The translations under genes and the position numbers were made by a program. From NCBI RefSeq assembly GCF_016428595.1, contig NZ_JAELVQ010000004.1:62001-126000 (forward strand): a stretch of DNA of 64,000 nt. Direction: 5' to 3'. This stretch comes from Snuella sedimenti. Its GTDB lineage: Bacteria; Bacteroidota; Bacteroidia; Flavobacteriales; Flavobacteriaceae. Positions 8,099 through 17,965 of the stretch are shown piece by piece (position 1 is the first letter of the stretch; each line of letters begins with the position of its first letter). The notes below the pieces were generated by a model that saw nothing but the letters and a program-made list of their open reading frames with translations, searched no databases and was not told the DNA's origin.

Positions 8099-9157
8099 CT
8101 AGGACACCTTGATTTTTAACTTTACAACAAATAGCTTTTTGTCGCTCTTAATTGTTAATTTATAATCGTTACGGTTATAACCCAAGGCCAGTCGTTTTTT
8201 TACATTTTCTAAGCCAATTCCACCAGCTTTATTAAAGCGTTTTTTGTGTTTGGTATTAGATGGCATAGGATTAGATACTGTAAAATAAAGAAAATCTTCC
8301 TTAATAGTAAAGTCAATATCAATTTTAACATTTCCTATATTTTTATTAACGCCATGTTTAAAAGCATTTTCTATAAAAGAGAGTAGTAAAATAGGAGCAA
8401 TGACTTTGTCTTGGATAGATCCGGATATAGACATGTTTACTTCTAGTTGCTCATCGTGTCTTACCTTTTCTAAATCTATATAGTTTTGAATACACAATAT
8501 TTCGTTGGCTAAGGTTTGGCGTTTCTGTTTTGTTTCATAAAGTAAGTAACGCATCAGTTCAGAGAGCTTTAGGATAATCTTTGAGGTTTTATTTGATTTT
8601 TCGAGAGCTAAAGAGTTGATATTGTTTAGAGTGTTGAAAAAAAAGTGGGGTGATATCTGGCTCTTAAGAAACAATAATTCCGTTTCTAGTTGCGCTTTTT
8701 CAAGGTCGGCCACGCGCTTGTGTTCTTCCAGGAAATCTAAAGTCATCTTAATGGCAGTAACAAATGTAACGACATAAAGTTCGCCAATCATCATGTCGAT
8801 GGTGTAGTTTAATGTCAGGCTTTCTGTTACCACCGGCCCTTCAGGCCATACATTGGTACTAACCAAATAGTAAGTTAGGTTGAATTTAACAAGTACCATT
8901 AAAAAAATGGCCGACAAGATTAAAATTATAAAAGGAATGTATTTCTTTTTATATACAAACTTGGGCATTAAGAAATAAATGTTGAAATAACATAAAATCA
9001 TGTGAATGGGGAAACCGAACAAGCTTGTTTTAAGGGCGTAAGTGAAGTCGTTAAAAAAACTTCCCCAACGAAATGTGTTAAATAAAAAATAAATCAACCA
9101 AAATATTACATGGTGTTTTAAGGAAACACGATAAGACCGATTAGTATTAAAGTTCAT
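8099..9157 (-). CDS. LytS-like sensor histidine kinase (His_kinase family PF06580)
   Basis: A 352-residue membrane protein. About four hydrophobic segments in residues 12-150 form a short membrane sensor without a recognisable periplasmic domain. A coiled-coil linker (FLEEHKRVADLEKAQLETEL) leads to the His box SQISPHFFFNTLNNINSLAL and the ATPase region with ENAFKHGVNK (N box) and GGIGLENVKKRLAL (G box). It is probably co-transcribed with the downstream LytTR regulator and is divergent from the first GH92 gene. Confidence 0.92.
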   Translation of the reverse strand: MNFNTNRSYRVSLKHHVIFWLIYFLFNTFRWGSFFNDFTYALKTSLFGFPIHMILCYFNIYFLMPKFVYKKKYIPFIILILSAIFLMVLVKFNLTYYLVSTNVWPEGPVVTESLTLNYTIDMMIGELYVVTFVTAIKMTLDFLEEHKRVADLEKAQLETELLFLKSQISPHFFFNTLNNINSLALEKSNKTSKIILKLSELMRYLLYETKQKRQTLANEILCIQNYIDLEKVRHDEQLEVNMSISGSIQDKVIAPILLLSFIENAFKHGVNKNIGNVKIDIDFTIKEDFLYFTVSNPMPSNTKHKKRFNKAGGIGLENVKKRLALGYNRNDYKLTIKSDKKLFVVKLKIKVS

Positions 9158-9263
9158 GGTTAAAAAATTTATTTTTTTTGATGTTTAACTTAGTTAAGGT
9201 GTCGCCCGTCTAAATTTATTTTATTTCAGGCTAAAATTATGAATTTTTATATTGTTAAATAGT
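9158..9263. promoter_or_regulatory. Divergent promoter region between the two-component system and the glycan locus
   Basis: About 106 bp of AT-rich DNA that must hold both promoters. It contains a short dyad, TTAACT-T-AGTTAA, at 9185-9197. LytTR regulators bind short repeats near promoters, so this is a candidate site. No clear TAnnTTTG box was found. Confidence 0.3.
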
Positions 9264-11516
9264 ATGCTAAATTTCATGAAGAACATTTATTTATTTTTTT
9301 TGCTAGCAGTATTCACTTTAGGATGTAGTAAAGATGGTGAAAAAGAAAAATTAAAAAAGACAAGATTAACGGCACATGTAGATCCTTTTATCGGGACAGG
9401 TGGACATGGACATACCTATCCAGGCGCAACAGTTCCTTTTGGAATGCTACAAGTGAGCCCTGTAAATGGGATAAGTTCTTGGGATTGGTGTTCGGGTTAT
9501 CATTATTCCGATTCCATTGCAGTTGGATTTAGTCACCTTAGTTTAAGTGGTACGGGGATAGGTGACCTAGCAGATATTTTGTTTATGCCGGTTAATAAGA
9601 CTGTTGACTTGTCTAAAATGCCAAAATCACGTGATAGTATAAATTACAAATCCCGTTACAGTCATTCCAACGAAAAGGCTGCGCCTGGGCATTATCAACT
9701 GTTTTTAGAGGATCACGATATAAATGTAGAGCTAACAACGACCCAACGAACAGCTTACCACAAGTATACTTTTAAAGAAGGCGACGATCAAACTGTAGTC
9801 GTCGATCTTGGATTTGCTATTAATTGGGATAATCCCCTTAAGACAGGACTGCAAGTTGAAGATGCCTATACCTTAAGCGGATACCGTTTTAGTAAAGGGT
9901 GGGCAGCAAACCAAAAGGTGTTTTTTGTAGCGAAATTTTCAAAGCCAATAGTTAACCAAAAAATGTTTGCCGATGGAGAAGCATTACAGGGAGCTATTGC
10001 CAATGGCGTTAAAACGGGCGTACAGGTGTTTTTTGATAAAGAAGAAACAAATCAGTTACAGGTAAAGGTTGCTTTATCTTCGGTAAGCATTGAAAATGCG
10101 AAGGACAATTTAGAAACAGGGGATTTGGACTTTGAAGTTGTAAAAGGAGATGCTGAAAGGGATTGGCATAATGCCCTAAGTAAAATAAAAGTAGAAAGTG
10201 CCGTCGATTCATTGAAAACGATGTTTTACACAGCCATGTACCATGCACAGCTTGCCCCAGTGACATTCAGTGATAAAAATGGACAGTTTAGAAAAGAGAA
10301 CGATAGCATTGTTACAGCAACCAATTATACAGCTTATTCAACACTGTCCCTCTGGGATACTTTTAGGGCAGAGCAGCCTTTGTTAACCCTAATTGCCCCT
10401 AATACAGTTTCAGATATCATCAATTCGATGTTGGCATATTATGAAACAAAAAAGATACTTCCTGTTTGGACGCTTTATGCTAATGAAACCAATACAATGA
10501 CTGGCTATCACTCTATTCCGGTAATTGCCGAAGCATATATAAAAGGCATAAGAGGGTTTGATGCAGAAAAGGCCTTTGAAGCGATGAAAACTACCATGAT
10601 GCAAGACGAACGTGGACTGCACCTCTATAAGAAATTCGGGTATATTCCTTACAGTTTATTAGATGAATCGGTTACAATTACTTTAGAATATGCCTATGAT
10701 GACTGGTGTGTTGCCCAAATGGCCAAAGCATTGGGTAAAACTGAAGATTATGAATATTTTTTAAACCGTTCCAGAGCCTATCGCTATTTGTTTGACAAAG
10801 AAACTGGGTTTATGAGAGGTAAATCTGTAGATGGTAAGTCATGGAACGAACCTTTTGATCCTAAACATTCCAATCACAGGGAACAAACCGATTATACCGA
10901 AGGGAATGCCTGGCAACATAGTTGGTTTGTGCCACATGCCGTTGAAGACTTTATTAATTTACATGATAGCAATGCTATATTTACCAGTCGTTTGGAGCAA
11001 CTCTTTACAGAAAGCTCCGAGATTACAGGAGATAATATTTCAGCCGATATTTCTGGTTTAATTGGGCAGTATGCGCATGGCAATGAGCCTAGCCATCATA
11101 TAGCCTACCTGTTTAACCATGCAAACCAACCTTGGCGAACCCAATATTGGGTACGTCACATTTTGGACACACAATACAATACCACACCTAATGGTTTAAG
11201 TGGAAATGAAGATTGCGGACAGATGTCGGCATGGTATGTCTTGAGTTCGATTGGTTTGTACCCATTAAATCCAGCTTCGGGAGCCTATGAAATAGGTAGC
11301 CCCATTTTTGAAAAAGCGAGCATTAACCTCTCAGAAGGAAAAACATTTGTAATAGAAGCGGAAAATGTTTCAGATAAAAATATATATATACAATCTGCAA
11401 CACTTAACGGTGAAGTATTTAACCAAACAAGTATTTCCCATAAAACAATTAAAGAAGGAGGCGTACTTCATTTTGTAATGGGATCAAAACCGAATAAAGA
11501 ATGGGGTATTAAGTAG
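9264..11516 (+). CDS. GH92 alpha-mannosidase 1, lipoprotein
   Basis: A roughly 750-residue exo-acting, calcium-dependent alpha-mannosidase of family GH92, exported as a lipoprotein (FTLGC). The N-terminal beta-domain has DPFIGTGGHGHTYPGATVPF, then the (alpha/alpha)6 catalytic domain. E546 in TEGNAWQ matches the general acid motif. D650 in GNEDCGQMSAW lies in the general-base motif. YAHGNEPSHH (E608) is the loop that contacts the leaving sugar in studied GH92 enzymes. The same loop occurs in GH92-2, so these two may share linkage preference, plausibly alpha-1,2 (inference). The frame is open from a TTG at 9252; ATG at 9264 or 9276 is more likely, and 9276 gives the cleanest signal peptide (MKNIYLFFLLAVF). 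It is the first gene of the glycan array. Confidence 0.93.
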   Translation: MLNFMKNIYLFFLLAVFTLGCSKDGEKEKLKKTRLTAHVDPFIGTGGHGHTYPGATVPFGMLQVSPVNGISSWDWCSGYHYSDSIAVGFSHLSLSGTGIGDLADILFMPVNKTVDLSKMPKSRDSINYKSRYSHSNEKAAPGHYQLFLEDHDINVELTTTQRTAYHKYTFKEGDDQTVVVDLGFAINWDNPLKTGLQVEDAYTLSGYRFSKGWAANQKVFFVAKFSKPIVNQKMFADGEALQGAIANGVKTGVQVFFDKEETNQLQVKVALSSVSIENAKDNLETGDLDFEVVKGDAERDWHNALSKIKVESAVDSLKTMFYTAMYHAQLAPVTFSDKNGQFRKENDSIVTATNYTAYSTLSLWDTFRAEQPLLTLIAPNTVSDIINSMLAYYETKKILPVWTLYANETNTMTGYHSIPVIAEAYIKGIRGFDAEKAFEAMKTTMMQDERGLHLYKKFGYIPYSLLDESVTITLEYAYDDWCVAQMAKALGKTEDYEYFLNRSRAYRYLFDKETGFMRGKSVDGKSWNEPFDPKHSNHREQTDYTEGNAWQHSWFVPHAVEDFINLHDSNAIFTSRLEQLFTESSEITGDNISADISGLIGQYAHGNEPSHHIAYLFNHANQPWRTQYWVRHILDTQYNTTPNGLSGNEDCGQMSAWYVLSSIGLYPLNPASGAYEIGSPIFEKASINLSEGKTFVIEAENVSDKNIYIQSATLNGEVFNQTSISHKTIKEGGVLHFVMGSKPNKEWGIK

Positions 11517-11610
11517 GTTTATGATTACTTTTGCGCGAATTAATTAATAGAACTGTGCTCAGGCATTGAAATCAAACTCGAAATAAGGAGTTAATAATAT
11601 AGAATTATAG

Positions 11611-13488
11611 ATGAATATCATTGACGTTTTAATAATAGTACTGTACATCGTTTTAACTTTGGGTGTGGGTATATGGATATCTAAACGCGCTTCAAAAGGT
11701 TTAGATTCCTATTTTCTTGGTGGAAAAAGTATTAAGTGGTACTATTTGGGCCTAAGTAATGGCTCCGGAATGTTCGATGTATCAGGAACTGCCTGGATGG
11801 TTGGTATCTTGTTCCTGTATGGCGTAAAAAGCTTTATGTTTATGTGGATGTGGCCTATTTGGAATCAGGTTTTCATCATGATTTTTTTGGCAGCATGGAT
11901 ACGGCGATCCAATATAATGACGGGCTCCGAATGGATATTAACACGTTTTGGAGATGATAGGGCGGGCAGGGCGTCACATTTAATTGTAGCAATTTTTGCA
12001 ATTGTTGCTTCGGTAGGTTTCATCGCTTATTTCTTTGAGGGTGTTGGAAAATTTATGACCATTATCCTGCCTTGGGATTTAGCACTAATGTTTAATGATG
12101 GTGTGTTGTTGACTTCCGATCAAAGCTATGCCTTGATAATTATCTTCTTAACCACTTTGTATACTATTAAAGGCGGTATGTTCTCGGTAGTAGCCACAGA
12201 GGTATTACAATACGGTATTATGGTACTAGCAGGTATTTTAATAGCTGTATATGCGTTTGTTACTGTAACGGATGCTGAGATAAGCAGTGTGCTTTCCAGA
12301 GAATGGAATAACGTGTTTTTTGGGTGGGAGCTAGAAGGCTCTTGGTCAGGTAAATATGAGGCTTTTAACAGTTTAATTGATACTCAGGGTTATAAAATGT
12401 TTGGTGCATTTATAGGCATGTCACTTTTTAAAGGCTTTTTTGCAAGTATTGCAGGGCCTACGCCTAGTTACGATATGCAGCGGATTTTATCGACGCGTAC
12501 TGTCAAAGAAGCTGCCTACATGAGTGGGTTTACCAATTTAATTCTTTTTATTCCTCGTTATTTGCTTATTGGAGGGATTGTTGTTTTGGCCCTGGCTTAT
12601 ATTGCTCCCGAGATGGCGGTGTCAAGTACGCTTAGCCTTGGCGATTTGGAGATTATTTTGCCAAAGGTCATTAACAATCATGTGCCTGTTGGGATTAAAG
12701 GTTTGTTGCTGGCAGGTTTATTGGCAGCTTTTATGTCTACGTTTTCGGCTTTTGTTAACTCTGGGCCGGCCTATATTGTAAACGATATTTACAAAAAGTA
12801 CTTTAAACCAGAGGCAAGTAATAAACATTATATAAGAGCAAGCCACATTGCATCATTTGCAGTAGTTATTATAGGTGTCATTATGGGCTTCTTTGCAGAA
12901 TCGATAAATTCTTTAACCCTATGGATTACCAGTGCGCTTTACGGAGGCTACGTGGCGGCTAACTTTTTAAAGTGGATCTGGTGGCGTTTTAATGGTTGGG
13001 GCTATTTTTGGGGGATGACAGCTGGCTTGTTTATAGCAACCTTGCAGTTTTTACTAGATCAAAATAAAGCAAATTTTGAAATGGGTTCTTGGTTATACGA
13101 TTTGGCTCAAATACCGGCAATTTATATGTTCCCAATTATTTTTGGAGTATCTTTATTGGGCTCTTTTTTAGGAACCTTTCTAACACCCGCAACCAACATG
13201 GAAACATTAACGGCTTTCTATGAAAATGTGAGACCTTGGGGTTGGTGGAAACCAGTATATAATACCCTAAAAAAGGAGGATGCAAACATTACTAAGAATA
13301 CAGATTTTACAAGCGATATGTTGAACTGTATTATTGGTGTAATATGGCAGTCCAGTATGATTTTGTTGCCTATCTACTTTATGGTAAGAGAATATCCTAA
13401 GATGTTTGTGGCTTTGTTTGTGTTTTTGATTACTTCAGCTATACTGAAGTTTACCTGGTTGGATAAAGTAAAAAAATATAAAAATTAA
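11611..13488 (+). CDS. Sodium:solute symporter (SSS family)
   Basis: A 625-residue inner-membrane protein with roughly 14 hydrophobic helices. It opens with the family-typical first helix followed by [20 protein letters not shown], then a glycine-rich second segment ([15 protein letters not shown]) and [15 protein letters not shown]. The SSS family uses the sodium gradient to import sugars, amino acids or vitamins. The gene ends 2 bp before the GH130 phosphorylase, the strongest hint of its job: import of the disaccharide that GH130 cleaves, for example Man-beta-1,4-GlcNAc, or of free mannose or GlcNAc. Substrate is inferred from context only. Confidence 0.9.
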   Translation: MNIIDVLIIVLYIVLTLGVGIWISKRASKGLDSYFLGGKSIKWYYLGLSNGSGMFDVSGTAWMVGILFLYGVKSFMFMWMWPIWNQVFIMIFLAAWIRRSNIMTGSEWILTRFGDDRAGRASHLIVAIFAIVASVGFIAYFFEGVGKFMTIILPWDLALMFNDGVLLTSDQSYALIIIFLTTLYTIKGGMFSVVATEVLQYGIMVLAGILIAVYAFVTVTDAEISSVLSREWNNVFFGWELEGSWSGKYEAFNSLIDTQGYKMFGAFIGMSLFKGFFASIAGPTPSYDMQRILSTRTVKEAAYMSGFTNLILFIPRYLLIGGIVVLALAYIAPEMAVSSTLSLGDLEIILPKVINNHVPVGIKGLLLAGLLAAFMSTFSAFVNSGPAYIVNDIYKKYFKPEASNKHYIRASHIASFAVVIIGVIMGFFAESINSLTLWITSALYGGYVAANFLKWIWWRFNGWGYFWGMTAGLFIATLQFLLDQNKANFEMGSWLYDLAQIPAIYMFPIIFGVSLLGSFLGTFLTPATNMETLTAFYENVRPWGWWKPVYNTLKKEDANITKNTDFTSDMLNCIIGVIWQSSMILLPIYFMVREYPKMFVALFVFLITSAILKFTWLDKVKKYKN

Positions 13489-13490
13489 AT

Positions 13491-14462
13491 ATGAAGATGA
13501 ATTCTATTCCGTGGCAAGATAGACCGGAAAATTGTAGTGATGTAATGTGGCGTTACAGCGAAAACCCTATTATAGATAGATATGCCATACCATCGTCTAA
13601 TAGTATTTTTAACAGTGCAGTTGTACCATTTAAAGATGGTTTTGCGGGGGTTTTTAGATGTGACAATAAGGCGGTGCAGATGAATATCTTTGCCGGATTC
13701 AGTAAAAATGGAATCGATTGGGATATCAATCATGAGCCTATTGTCATGCAGGCAGGCAATACAGAAATGATAGATTCAGACTATAAATACGATCCACGTG
13801 TTGTTTTTATAGAAGATCGTTATTGGATTACCTGGTGTAATGGTTACCATGGACCAACAATAGGGATTGCCTATACCTTTGATTTTAAGGAGTTTTTTCA
13901 GTGTGAGAATGCCTTTTTACCGTTTAACAGAAATGGTGTGCTCTTTCCCCAGAAAATCAATGGAAAGTATGCAATGTTGAGTCGACCCAGTGACAATGGG
14001 CATACGCCGTTTGGCGATATTTATATTAGTTACAGCCCAGACATGAAATATTGGGGCGAGCATCGCTGTGTGATGAAAGCCACGCCTTTTGAAGACAGCG
14101 CCTGGCAATGTACCAAAATAGGAGCAGGGCCAATCCCGATACTTACAGACGAAGGTTGGCTTATGTTATATCATGGGGTTATTAATACATGCAACGGATT
14201 TAGGTATGCAATGGGCGCCGCCATTCTTGAAACCGATGCACCCGATAAGGTAAAATACAGAACACAACCTTATTTGTTGGGACCAGCAAAAACATATGAG
14301 ATGGTTGGCGACGTACCTAATGTAGTATTTCCATGTGCGGCCTTGCACGACACTAAAGAAGATAAATTGGCGGTTTACTATGGTGCGGCCGATACAGTAG
14401 TAGCAATGGCTTTTGGGAAATTGAGCGAAGTGGTTCAGTTTACAAAAGAAAACAGTTTGTAA
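13491..14462 (+). CDS. GH130 beta-mannoside phosphorylase, probably Man-beta-1,4-GlcNAc type
   Basis: A 323-residue protein without a signal peptide, so cytoplasmic. It has the five-bladed propeller of GH130: [20 protein letters not shown] (D101 is the conserved acid in the first half), [20 protein letters not shown], and the phosphate-site motifs [20 protein letters not shown] and YHGV. GH130 enzymes split beta-mannosides with phosphate, giving mannose-1-phosphate. Members in N-glycan loci act on mannosyl-beta-1,4-GlcNAc, the core left after endo-glycosidase and alpha-mannosidase action. It starts 2 bp after the symporter. ATG at 13491 or 13497 are both possible. The precise aglycone (GlcNAc, mannose or glucose) is inferred from the surrounding N-glycan genes. 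Confidence 0.88.
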   Translation: MKMNSIPWQDRPENCSDVMWRYSENPIIDRYAIPSSNSIFNSAVVPFKDGFAGVFRCDNKAVQMNIFAGFSKNGIDWDINHEPIVMQAGNTEMIDSDYKYDPRVVFIEDRYWITWCNGYHGPTIGIAYTFDFKEFFQCENAFLPFNRNGVLFPQKINGKYAMLSRPSDNGHTPFGDIYISYSPDMKYWGEHRCVMKATPFEDSAWQCTKIGAGPIPILTDEGWLMLYHGVINTCNGFRYAMGAAILETDAPDKVKYRTQPYLLGPAKTYEMVGDVPNVVFPCAALHDTKEDKLAVYYGAADTVVAMAFGKLSEVVQFTKENSL

Positions 14463-14471
14463 TTTTTTAGA

Positions 14472-15542
14472 ATGGATTTAAAGTTTAAATTCTTAATAAT
14501 TGTTAGTAGTATTTCTTTTGCTGCTTATGCCCAGCAAAAGAAAGAAATTATACCACAAACCTATGTAGCTCATAAAGTTTCTGAGACCATTGTTATAGAT
14601 GGGAAAGCAGATGAGTCTTCATGGAAGCAAGCTCCTTGGACAAATGATTTTATTGATATTGAGGGTGTGGTAAAGCCAACCTATCAAACACAGGTAAAAA
14701 TGCTATGGGATGAAACGTATTTTTACATATTGGCAAAGATGGAAGAACCTCATGTATGGGCAACTTTAAAACAACGGGATACGATCATTTTTTACAATAA
14801 CGACTTTGAAGTGTTTGTAGATCCCGATGGTGACAGTTTTAACTATTATGAGCTAGAGTTAAATGCCCTGAATACGGTCTGGGATTTGTTTTTAACAAAG
14901 CCTTACAGAGCGGGCAATGTCGTTTTAAACGACTGGGATATTAATGGTTTTAAATCGGCAGTACATGTCGATGGAACTTTAAACAACCCAAACGATATAG
15001 ATAAAGGCTGGACATTGGAAATGGCTATTCCTTGGAGTGTTTATAAAACATCCTATCATCACGATGTGGTGCCAAGAGATACATTTTGGCGTGTTAATTT
15101 TTCGAGGGTCAATTGGGATCATCAAATTACCAATGGAACATACGAAAGGAAAAAGGACGCTAACGGAAAACACCTTCACGAGTATAACTGGGTGTGGTCT
15201 CCAATAGGTGTAATTAACATGCACGAACCTGAAAATTGGGGCTATGTGTATTTTTCTTCCAAAGGGCTGGAGGCTCAGGTAGATTTCACCATACCCAACG
15301 ATGAAAAAATAAAATGGGAGTTGTTCAAGCTATATCGAGCGCAAAGAAGCTATTATGCCTCAAATAAGAAGCGAGCAACGACCATAAAAGATATTAATCC
15401 ATTAGCTATTATTGTTGAAGGTGTTGAAATAAAACCAGTATTGGAAAATCACAGTTTTGGTTGGACTATTTCAGTTAAAAGCCCCTTTACAAATGATTTA
15501 CTGATAATTAAAGAAGATGGTGCGTTTTCAAAAAGAAAATAG
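14472..15542 (+). CDS. Exported CBM9-like carbohydrate-binding protein
   Basis: A 356-residue protein with a cleavable signal peptide (ISFAAYAQQ) and a CBM9-like beta-sandwich. Family features are IDGKADESSWKQAPWTNDF at the N-terminus, VKMLWDETYFYILAKM, NDFEVFVDPDGDSFNYYELE, and GWTLEMAIPWSVY. Proteins of this type bind sugar ends or act as accessory factors; a catalytic role is not established. It lies 9 bp after GH130 and 44 bp before GH18 and should be on the same transcript. It may bind glycan at the cell surface or in the periplasm. Confidence 0.82.
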   Translation: MDLKFKFLIIVSSISFAAYAQQKKEIIPQTYVAHKVSETIVIDGKADESSWKQAPWTNDFIDIEGVVKPTYQTQVKMLWDETYFYILAKMEEPHVWATLKQRDTIIFYNNDFEVFVDPDGDSFNYYELELNALNTVWDLFLTKPYRAGNVVLNDWDINGFKSAVHVDGTLNNPNDIDKGWTLEMAIPWSVYKTSYHHDVVPRDTFWRVNFSRVNWDHQITNGTYERKKDANGKHLHEYNWVWSPIGVINMHEPENWGYVYFSSKGLEAQVDFTIPNDEKIKWELFKLYRAQRSYYASNKKRATTIKDINPLAIIVEGVEIKPVLENHSFGWTISVKSPFTNDLLIIKEDGAFSKRK

Positions 15543-15586
15543 TGATTCGATCGCAGCAGGGTTAGTTGTAATTAAATGATATACAG

Positions 15587-16747
15587 ATGCTACAATTAAG
15601 TTTAAAAAATAATACGAATGGATTTGTGAGATCAAGCGTTCTTTTTTTGCTCGCATTAACATTTTTTTCCTGTTCAAAGGCAGAAAAAAAACAAGACGTT
15701 TTAGACAAACCCTTGAAAGTGATTGGATATGTCGCGGGTTATGAAGATTTTGATCCCTCAAAAGTAGATGCAAGCAAACTAACACATATTAATTATGCCT
15801 TTGCGAATATTGTGGATGGGAATGTTCAATTTGAACTAGATGTAGATTCCGTTAAAATAGCTAGTTTAATGGCTTTAAAGAAATCAAATCCCAATTTAAA
15901 AGTGCTGTATTCCGTTGGTGGTTGGGTTTGGTCAGATAAGTTTTCCCATGTTGCTGCTTTCGATAAATCCCGAAAAAAGTTTGCCAATAGTTGTGTGCAA
16001 CTAATGAAAAAACACGGATTTGACGGTGTGGATCTCGATTGGGAATACCCAGGACAACGTGCAGAAGATAATGCCTTTCGTCCATCCGATAAAGAAAACT
16101 TTACTTTACTCCTTAAGGCCATTCGTGAAGCTTTAGAAATACAAGGAGAGAAGGACAACACCCATTATTTATTAACCATTGCTACAGGATCAGATCAAGC
16201 ATATATCGATCATACCGATTTAGGAAAAGCACATCAATACCTTGATTTCATTAATGTTATGTGCTACGATTTCTATCATGGATGGTTTTTCCAAACGGGT
16301 CACCATGCTAATTTGTTCCCATCAAATAAAGAAAGATTTGAAGGCAACAGTGGTTTGCAAGCCATTGAGAGACATATAGAAGCAGGTGTGCCAGCAAATA
16401 AGCTGATAATGGGAATCCCTTTTTATGGAAGACAATGGGAAAAAGTAAACCTAGGAAGCGATGGCTTATACCAGTCGGCCATGTCAACCGGGGTTATTGT
16501 GCCTTATTGGGATATTGTTGAAAAGTTAATGTCTGGTAAGTATAAGAAGGGATACGATGAGTCAGCTAAAGCCTCATACCTATGGAATGAACAGGACAGT
16601 ATTTTTATTTCCTGGGAAACGCCCAAAGAAATCCAATTAAAATCGAAATTCATTAAAGAAAAAGGATTAGGAGGCGCCATGTTTTGGGAGTATAGTTTAG
16701 ATAAAGATCAAGAACTGTTAAATGTACTCTTTGAAAGTTTACATTAA
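15587..16747 (+). CDS. GH18 chitinase-like/endo-beta-N-acetylglucosaminidase lipoprotein
   Basis: A 386-residue lipoprotein (LTFFSC) with a GH18 TIM barrel: THINYAFANI, SVGGW, the catalytic signature DGVDLDWEYPG (D146, D149, D151 and acid E153), INVMCYDFYHGW and GGAMFWEYSLD. GH18 uses substrate-assisted catalysis on N-acetylglucosamine linkages. Sequence features are chitinase-like; the neighbours (GH92, GH130, GH20, glycosylasparaginase) suggest cleavage of the chitobiose core of N-glycans. Chitin-oligosaccharide cleavage remains possible. Confidence 0.88.
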   Translation: MLQLSLKNNTNGFVRSSVLFLLALTFFSCSKAEKKQDVLDKPLKVIGYVAGYEDFDPSKVDASKLTHINYAFANIVDGNVQFELDVDSVKIASLMALKKSNPNLKVLYSVGGWVWSDKFSHVAAFDKSRKKFANSCVQLMKKHGFDGVDLDWEYPGQRAEDNAFRPSDKENFTLLLKAIREALEIQGEKDNTHYLLTIATGSDQAYIDHTDLGKAHQYLDFINVMCYDFYHGWFFQTGHHANLFPSNKERFEGNSGLQAIERHIEAGVPANKLIMGIPFYGRQWEKVNLGSDGLYQSAMSTGVIVPYWDIVEKLMSGKYKKGYDESAKASYLWNEQDSIFISWETPKEIQLKSKFIKEKGLGGAMFWEYSLDKDQELLNVLFESLH

Positions 16748-16790
16748 AGATTAAGTTAAAAGATGAGTTCAATGATAAAAACATTTAGAA

Positions 16791-17912
16791 ATGAAAACGA
16801 AATACATATTATTATTTGCAATAAGCTTGCTTTTTGTTTCATGTAACCAAAAGGAAAGTGAAAAAAATACAGCTCATATAACGCAAGAAGAGCCAGAAAA
16901 AGAAGCATTTAAATTTGGTGTTTGGATTACTTCAAAAAAGGGAAAATCGGATGAAGCCTATGCCGAGGAATTTAAAAAGTATAGCGATGCAGGGATCGAT
17001 GAGGTTTTAATAAACACCGGTACCGATCCTGTAGAATTGAAGCGATTAGTACCTATAGCAGATAAAGCAGGGTTAAAAGTACACGCGTGGATTATGGCTA
17101 TGAATCGTCCGGGCGATACGGTGGCTTTAAAACACCCCGATTGGTACGTTGTAAGTCGCGATGGAAAATCCTGTTTCGACCACCGCCCTTATGTAGGATA
17201 CTACCAGTGGTTATGCCCAACCAGAAAAGAGTCGCGTAATCATGTTTTAGGTTTGGTAGAAGGTTTGGCAAAAGTGGATGGCATAGAAAGTGTGCATTTG
17301 GATTATATCCGTTTCCCAGACATTTTTTTACCGATTGGTTTATTGCCCAAATATAACTTAACCCAAGACACCGAAATGGCAGAATACGACTTTTGTTATT
17401 GCGATGTGTGTATTAGCGAATTCGAAAAAATACACCATAAAAACCCTAAAGAAAGTGAAAATACGGCAATTGATATGGAGTGGAAGAACTTTAGGTTAAA
17501 TGCAATCAAATCCGTTGTAGATGATGCCTATAAAATAGTACACAAATACAATAAACGCTTAACAGCAGCCGTGTTTCCCTATCCAGAAATGGCAGACCAT
17601 ATGGTACGTCAACGTTGGGATAAATGGGATATAGATGAAGTCTACCCTATGATATACCATGGATTTTACAATGAAGAAATAGATTGGATAGGCTATGCTA
17701 CCAAGCAAGGCGTTAGTGATGTTGAAGAAATGAACACAGGTATCAATACAGGTGTCTTTTTACCGGCTTTTGCATCGGCCGATGAATTAAAAGAAGCAAT
17801 TTATTTAGCAAAGGATAATGGCGCAAAGGGTGTAACATTTTTTGATGGACCAGCATTAAAAGAAGATCATTTAAAAGTAATTAAAGAAGCAAAAGAAGAT
17901 ATAAGAAAGTAA
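16791..17912 (+). CDS. Lipoprotein TIM-barrel putative glycosidase (GHL10-like)
   Basis: A 373-residue lipoprotein (LLFVSC). A predicted (beta/alpha)8 barrel carries features of the family-10-like putative glycoside hydrolases: DEVLINTG, GLKVHAWIMAMN, YQWLCPTRKESRNHVL, and VHLDYIRFPD, which ends a beta-strand and carries a likely catalytic Asp. DEVYPMIYHGFY and AKGVTFFDGPAL follow. Two CxxC-like clusters (CYCDVC) could bind a metal. No characterised family can be assigned by eye. Its place between GH18 and GH92 makes an endo- or exo-acting role on N-glycans plausible. Function uncertain. Confidence 0.7.
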   Translation: MKTKYILLFAISLLFVSCNQKESEKNTAHITQEEPEKEAFKFGVWITSKKGKSDEAYAEEFKKYSDAGIDEVLINTGTDPVELKRLVPIADKAGLKVHAWIMAMNRPGDTVALKHPDWYVVSRDGKSCFDHRPYVGYYQWLCPTRKESRNHVLGLVEGLAKVDGIESVHLDYIRFPDIFLPIGLLPKYNLTQDTEMAEYDFCYCDVCISEFEKIHHKNPKESENTAIDMEWKNFRLNAIKSVVDDAYKIVHKYNKRLTAAVFPYPEMADHMVRQRWDKWDIDEVYPMIYHGFYNEEIDWIGYATKQGVSDVEEMNTGINTGVFLPAFASADELKEAIYLAKDNGAKGVTFFDGPALKEDHLKVIKEAKEDIRK

Positions 17913-17965
17913 ACTGCCTCGGAGCAAGTCTCAGAGTATTTAAATCTCGATTATCGAATAAGATT

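Noticed and set aside
10009-10266. Antisense open frames within GH92-1 and similar frames inside other large genes
   Set aside because: They lie wholly inside well-supported genes on the other strand, lack family features and have no signal peptides or motifs of their own.
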